Below, in pieces: positions 60,181-64,000 of a stretch of 64,000 nt of DNA (position 1 is its first letter; the number at the start of each line of letters is the position of its first letter). The translations under genes and the position numbers were made by a program. The notes beneath the pieces are model-generated. The model saw nothing but the letters and a program-made list of their open reading frames with translations, was not told the DNA's origin and did no database searches. The DNA comes from Flavobacterium sp. UBA6721 (GTDB lineage Bacteria > Bacteroidota > Bacteroidia > Flavobacteriales > Flavobacteriaceae): positions 1 to 64,000 of the forward strand of contig DKIJ01000026.1 of NCBI GenBank assembly GCA_002454195.1, given 5' to 3'.

Positions 60181-60618
60181 TTAATCAGTTGAGAATTGAT
60201 TGTTCCAATAGAGCATTAATAACATGGTTACTATGACAGATGAGGCTAGTCCTTCAAAAAGGAGAGAAATCGAATAAGCATCTATTGAAGGATTTCCGCC
60301 AAAAAGGAAACTTTCTGATAGCGATTGAACAAATGTATCTCCTCCTCGTAAATTGCTATATATTACAAGAGCAATTATGCTTAGTACTACACCTATAATT
60401 GCGGTAAATAAAGCGGATACAGCATTGGAAACAAATTTTTTCTTTCCTTCGTCAAGGTTTATCTGGATTGTTCGATTTACACCATAAAAAACAAATAAGA
60501 TGTTTAGTATTCGTAAATAAAACAAATCAGATAGCTTAAGCATTTCCATCAGTATAAAATAGATTCCGATGGTTATAAAAATAATACATCCGTTAGTGAT
60601 TTCTTTTGTAGATTTCAT
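60181..60618 (-). CDS. Small four-helix membrane protein (tandem paralogue B)
   Basis: A 145-residue integral membrane protein with helices at about 8-25, 30-48, 66-88 and 115-137, and a basic linker near residues 50-60 (LDEGKKKF). It is about half identical to the protein encoded just upstream: NG-IIFI-IG-YF-LME, FYLR--NI-F-YGVNR, A-SALFT---GV-LSI and Y-ISLLFEG--S-VIVT are shared. No known family was recognised. The pair arose by tandem duplication and the genes are probably cotranscribed. Confidence 0.72.
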   Translation of the reverse strand: MKSTKEITNGCIIFITIGIYFILMEMLKLSDLFYLRILNILFVFYGVNRTIQINLDEGKKKFVSNAVSALFTAIIGVVLSIIALVIYSNLRGGDTFVQSLSESFLFGGNPSIDAYSISLLFEGLASSVIVTMLLMLYWNNQFSTD

Positions 60619-60684
60619 GATACTGTTTTTTATGGATGAATACTAAATAAAATAAAACCCAATCTACTTTAAATAGGGAACCGT

Positions 60685-61122
60685 TTAGTCCGATGGATAT
60701 TTCTTTTTCCAGAATAGTAAAAGTGAAAAAGTAACAATAACAGCAGAAACAATTCCTTCAAAGAGTAAAGAAATGTTATAAGTCATAACAGAAGGGCTTC
60801 CTACAAATAACAACGATTCAGAAAGTGTTTTGATATATTCATCTCCACCTTTTGCGTAGATATAAGCTACTAGTCCTGAAATACTTAAAAATACGCCAGT
60901 TAATGAAGTAAATAATGCGGAAATGGCATTGTCTGCAAGGTTCGTTTTTCCTTCAACAAAATTGGTCTTCAGGCTTCTATTTACACCATAGTAGATAAAA
61001 ATAATGTTGAATAGTCTTAGGTAGAAAAAATTGGAGAGGTGTAGCGCTTCCATCAACAAGAAATAAAGTGCAATACCAATAAAAATAATCACTCCATTAT
61101 AAAATTCTTTAGGTAGTTTCAT
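60685..61122 (-). CDS. Small four-helix membrane protein (tandem paralogue A)
   Basis: A 145-residue protein with the same length and helix layout as its downstream copy. Conserved features are the LME-x3-L-x-FFYLR segment after helix 1, the VNRSLKTN basic turn, ADNAISALFTSLTGVFLSISG and YNISLLFEGIVSAVIVTFS. There are no cysteines. It is the first gene of the pair and lies about 110 bp after ribF on the same strand. The function is unknown. Confidence 0.72.
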   Translation of the reverse strand: MKLPKEFYNGVIIFIGIALYFLLMEALHLSNFFYLRLFNIIFIYYGVNRSLKTNFVEGKTNLADNAISALFTSLTGVFLSISGLVAYIYAKGGDEYIKTLSESLLFVGSPSVMTYNISLLFEGIVSAVIVTFSLLLFWKKKYPSD

Positions 61123-61234
61123 ACGCTTAATTTTTTAGGGTTAAAAAATAAATGTTTGATAAACAAGGTATTGTCTATCGAATTTACGTAAAATATAGGA
61201 GTTAATTTAAAAAACGGCCTAGTTTTTTATTTAC

Positions 61235-62167
61235 TTATGAAAGCGCTTTGATGTACTCGAGCGTTTGAGTTTTGTCTTTTTCGATTTGCTCTTTCAAAAG
61301 TGTTAGTGAGTCAAATTTTTGCTCTGCACGAATATGTTTAAGAATGGAAACACTAATGTTTTGGTTATATAAATCGGCATCAAAATTTAAAAAATGTATT
61401 TCAACTGATAGATTTTCGCCTCCTACTGTTGGATTATGGCCTATATTCATCATTCCAAATACTTTTTGATTGTCGATTGTGCTTGACACAATATAAACCC
61501 CTTTTTGAGGAATAAGTTTGTAATCTTCTTCAATAGAAAGATTAGCAGTTGGGAAACCTATTGATTTTCCTAGTTGTTTGCCTTTTATTACGGTTCCAGA
61601 TAAAAAATAATCATAGCCTAGATATTTGTTAGCCAAAAACATATTTCCTTCATTCAAGGCGTTTCTGATTTTGGTGGAACTTACCGAAATGTCATTGATT
61701 TCTTGGGCAGAAATTTGTTCAACTTCAAAGTCGTATTTTTTACCAAATTCAATAAGGTTATTGATGTCGGCAGTTCTATTTCGTCCAAATCGATGGTCGT
61801 AACCAATAATAATTTTTTGAATTTTAAATTGCTCTACCAAAACTGTCTTAACAAATTCTTCGGCAGTTAATCTTGAAAAACTTTCGTCAAAAGGATGTAT
61901 GACTAAATTTTGAATCCCTAATTGTTCTAGCAAATCAATTTTTTCAGAAATAGTATTTAGTAATTTTATTTCTGAACGCTCCTGTAAAATCATTCTTGGA
62001 TGGGGAAAAAAAGTCAATACTAGACTTTCATAGTTAGTGTCAACCGTTTGTTGAATTAACCTTTCTAGTATTTTTTTGTGGCCAATATGAACCCCATCAA
62101 AAGTTCCCAAAGTAAGAATTGTTTTTTTTGTAGAACTGAAATCTTTTATAGTATGAAAAATCTTCAA
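61235..62167 (-). CDS. ribF: Bifunctional riboflavin kinase / FAD synthetase
   Basis: A 310-residue enzyme that phosphorylates riboflavin to FMN and adenylates it to FAD. The N-terminal nucleotidyltransferase domain has TLGTFDGVHIGHKKIL and IIGYDHRFGRNR. The C-terminal kinase domain has SIGFPTANL and GMMNIGHNPTVGGE. TTG 62167 is chosen as the start. The longer frame starts with a TTG at 62191 that is itself the end of a -7 element (TAAATTTG, 62189-62196), so it lies at or before the transcript start. Confidence 0.94.
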   Translation of the reverse strand: MKIFHTIKDFSSTKKTILTLGTFDGVHIGHKKILERLIQQTVDTNYESLVLTFFPHPRMILQERSEIKLLNTISEKIDLLEQLGIQNLVIHPFDESFSRLTAEEFVKTVLVEQFKIQKIIIGYDHRFGRNRTADINNLIEFGKKYDFEVEQISAQEINDISVSSTKIRNALNEGNMFLANKYLGYDYFLSGTVIKGKQLGKSIGFPTANLSIEEDYKLIPQKGVYIVSSTIDNQKVFGMMNIGHNPTVGGENLSVEIHFLNFDADLYNQNISVSILKHIRAEQKFDSLTLLKEQIEKDKTQTLEYIKALS

Positions 62168-62188
62168 AGTGATTATTTTATAGTAGTG

Positions 62189-62196
62189 CAAATTTA
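62189..62196 (-). promoter_or_regulatory. -7 promoter element of ribF
   Basis: TAAATTTG on the minus strand matches TAnnTTTG. The predicted start near 62184 leaves about 17 nt before TTG 62167. No TTG at -33 was found. Confidence 0.45.
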
Positions 62197-62374
62197 TACT
62201 ATCTAAATCATATTTTAGGCTTAGTGGTTTCTGTTTTTTTATTTGATTTTGGTAGAATTAGTAAAAAATGGATGTAATTGAGGTAATTGCATAGATATTC
62301 ATTTGTTAATTAACGATGCTGTTCAATATTTTTGATTGGAATCGCGTATTTTTGAAACATAAATTTAGCAGCTT

Positions 62375-64000
62375 ATGAAAATTAATACTCTATTCGTATT
62401 CTTTTTGTTATTTTTCTCCATTGTTAATGCACAAGATAAAAACCCTTGGAAGCGAGTTGATGCTTCTGCTGTTCAATCTATCGCTAGGCTTTTAGGTAAA
62501 GTTGAATCTTCAAACGCTGTTTTATTTCAATTGGATGAAGAACATATAAAATCCAAGCTACAAATTATTCATGATACAAAACAGTCTGCTGTAACTGTTA
62601 TCATTATTCCAAATGCCAAAGGAGAATTTGAAAAATTTTCTATACATGAGAATTCTAATTTTGAACCAGAATTGCAGGCTAAATATCCCGATATCCGCTC
62701 TTATTCAGGTGTGGGTATTTCTGATCCAACTGCAGTTTTGAATTTTAGTATGTCTTCTTTGGGTATCCAAACGATGATAAGTCGAAATGGAAATCAAATG
62801 GAGTTTATTGAAAAAGATTCAGAGAATAAAGGTATTTATGTTGTTTTTGATTCGGAAAAAAAGATAAAAGAACGTTTGCCTTTTAATTGTTCTACCGTAG
62901 ATAACTCTGTATCAACTAAGTCAAGTAAGCAAACATCAAAATTAGTTTCAAGTGATCAAAAATTTAGGACACTTAGATTAGCCTTGTCCTGCACAGGCGA
63001 ATATGCGGTTTATCATGGTGGAACAGTAAATGCTACTCTTGATGCAATGAATGCTACTATGACTCGTGTAAATGGGGTTTTTAGTAGAGATTTAGCAGTC
63101 AAACTTTTGCTAATTGCAAACAATGATCAAATTATTTATACTAATGCTTCAACTGATCCGTATTCTAATGCTACAACAGGGGTAGGAAACGAAGATGTTG
63201 CTGGTGCTTGGAGTGCTGAATTACAAAGTAATTTAAATACAGTAATTGGCAATTCAAATTATGACATAGGGCATTTGTTTGGAGCCACTGGTGGAGGAGG
63301 AAACGCTGGATGTATTGGCTGTGTGTGTAATTCAGGTAAAGGAAGCGCATATACGTCACCCTCAAATAATATACCCAAAGGAGATGCCTTTGATATCGAT
63401 TTTGTAGCACATGAAATGGGACATCAGTTAGGTGCTAATCATACATTTTCTTATGATATTGAAGGTACTTCAGCTAATGTTGAGCCTGGAAGTGGTTCTA
63501 CTATAATGGGTTATGCGGGAATTACAACTGATTATGATGTGGAATTGCGTTCTAGTGATTATTTTTCATTTGTAAGTATAAGTCAAATACAAACTAATTT
63601 AGCTACTAAAACTTGTCCAGTAATTTCAACAATAACGGCTGCGGCACCAACGGTAAATGCTGGTTCGGATTACACGATTCCTAAATCGACCCCATTTGTT
63701 TTAAAAGGCACTGCTAGAAATGTAGCTACGGATAGTTTTGTTTGGGAACAAAATGACCCAGCAACTTCTGCTAGTGGCGATTTAAGTTTGGCTGTTAGTA
63801 CTAAAACAAATGGTCCGCTTTTTAGATCTTTTCCGCCGGTGAGCACAGCTGTTCGTTATATGCCAAGCTTTGAAAATGTTTTGGCAGGTAGGTTGACTAG
63901 TAAATGGGAATCTGTTTCATCTGTTGGTCGTACATTACATTTTGTGTTAACAGCTAGAGATAATGCTGCTGAAGGATTGGCTCAAACAGTTTCTGATGAA
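62375..64000 (+). CDS. Secreted reprolysin-like zinc metallopeptidase (partial, runs off the window)
   Basis: ATG 62375 opens a frame without a stop for 542 codons to the window end. A signal peptide (MKINTLFVFFLLFFSIVNAQ) is followed by a propeptide-like region to about residue 200. The metzincin domain contains the zinc motif HEMGHQLGANH (about 346-356) and a Met-turn STIMGYAG. Cys pairs occur nearby (GCIGCVCNSG). After about residue 425 a beta-rich domain begins. Homologues in flavobacteria end in a T9SS sorting domain, so the missing 3' part probably carries one. Probably a secreted endopeptidase. Confidence 0.9.
   Translation, partial: MKINTLFVFFLLFFSIVNAQDKNPWKRVDASAVQSIARLLGKVESSNAVLFQLDEEHIKSKLQIIHDTKQSAVTVIIIPNAKGEFEKFSIHENSNFEPELQAKYPDIRSYSGVGISDPTAVLNFSMSSLGIQTMISRNGNQMEFIEKDSENKGIYVVFDSEKKIKERLPFNCSTVDNSVSTKSSKQTSKLVSSDQKFRTLRLALSCTGEYAVYHGGTVNATLDAMNATMTRVNGVFSRDLAVKLLLIANNDQIIYTNASTDPYSNATTGVGNEDVAGAWSAELQSNLNTVIGNSNYDIGHLFGATGGGGNAGCIGCVCNSGKGSAYTSPSNNIPKGDAFDIDFVAHEMGHQLGANHTFSYDIEGTSANVEPGSGSTIMGYAGITTDYDVELRSSDYFSFVSISQIQTNLATKTCPVISTITAAAPTVNAGSDYTIPKSTPFVLKGTARNVATDSFVWEQNDPATSASGDLSLAVSTKTNGPLFRSFPPVSTAVRYMPSFENVLAGRLTSKWESVSSVGRTLHFVLTARDNAAEGLAQTVSDE

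Overview
The window looks like chromosomal DNA of a member of the Flavobacteriia (Bacteroidota), most likely Flavobacterium or a close relative. The evidence is AT-rich sequence, type IX secretion (T9SS) cargo proteins with flavobacterial C-terminal domains, a DUF4270 lipoprotein, a TonB-dependent receptor with an N-terminal carboxypeptidase-like domain, an atpD-atpC pair without the other ATP synthase genes, and Bacteroidota-type promoters (TTG, 19 bp, TAnnTTTG). No rRNA, tRNA, CRISPR array, insertion sequence or integrase was seen.

Layout. 1-12 kb: a TM2 protein, a 2-hydroxyacid dehydrogenase, a 25-codon small ORF with its own promoter and terminator, a GH43 pseudogene with three nonsense codons, then proC, mgtE, rsmA, a DUF4286 gene, a TPR lipoprotein-like gene, serS, a frameshifted histidine kinase and a DMP19-family gene. 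12.2-15.6 kb: a compact accessory-looking operon. Four of its five membrane or exported proteins carry a SHOCT module, one of them fused to a T4 Imm-like superinfection-immunity domain. It is divergent from a small XRE regulator whose start codon lies inside a 10-bp-arm inverted repeat. 15.7-33.8 kb: metG, an EamA transporter, a HAD hydrolase, ferritin, a Lys/Cys-rich small protein, a tail-less ssb, a GNAT-nitrilase fusion, an M28 peptidase, radA, an odd esterase-like gene, panD-panC, and the chain GT5-like, DUF4270, glmS. 34-44 kb: a TonB receptor, atpDC, then a minus-strand group of a DoxX-like protein, a vanadium-haloperoxidase-type lipoprotein and two outer-membrane barrels, with one more exported protein upstream. 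44.4-51.3 kb: biotin genes (bioF; then bioD, bioA and a ketoacyl synthase), interrupted by a TraB, ECF sigma and membrane protein operon. 51.5-64 kb: recX, two large paralogous T9SS surface proteins, bioB, two tandem membrane paralogues, ribF, and the 5' part of a secreted reprolysin-like metallopeptidase that runs off the window.

Functional links. BioF, BioA, BioD and BioB cover the late biotin pathway, and the ketoacyl synthase may belong to pimeloyl supply. PanC and PanD feed pantothenate synthesis. GlmS makes glucosamine-6-phosphate for the envelope. The SHOCT island is the best candidate for an undescribed system. My working hypothesis is a membrane complex assembled through shared SHOCT modules and controlled by the divergent XRE protein, possibly acting in phage exclusion. 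This is inference from domains and layout only.
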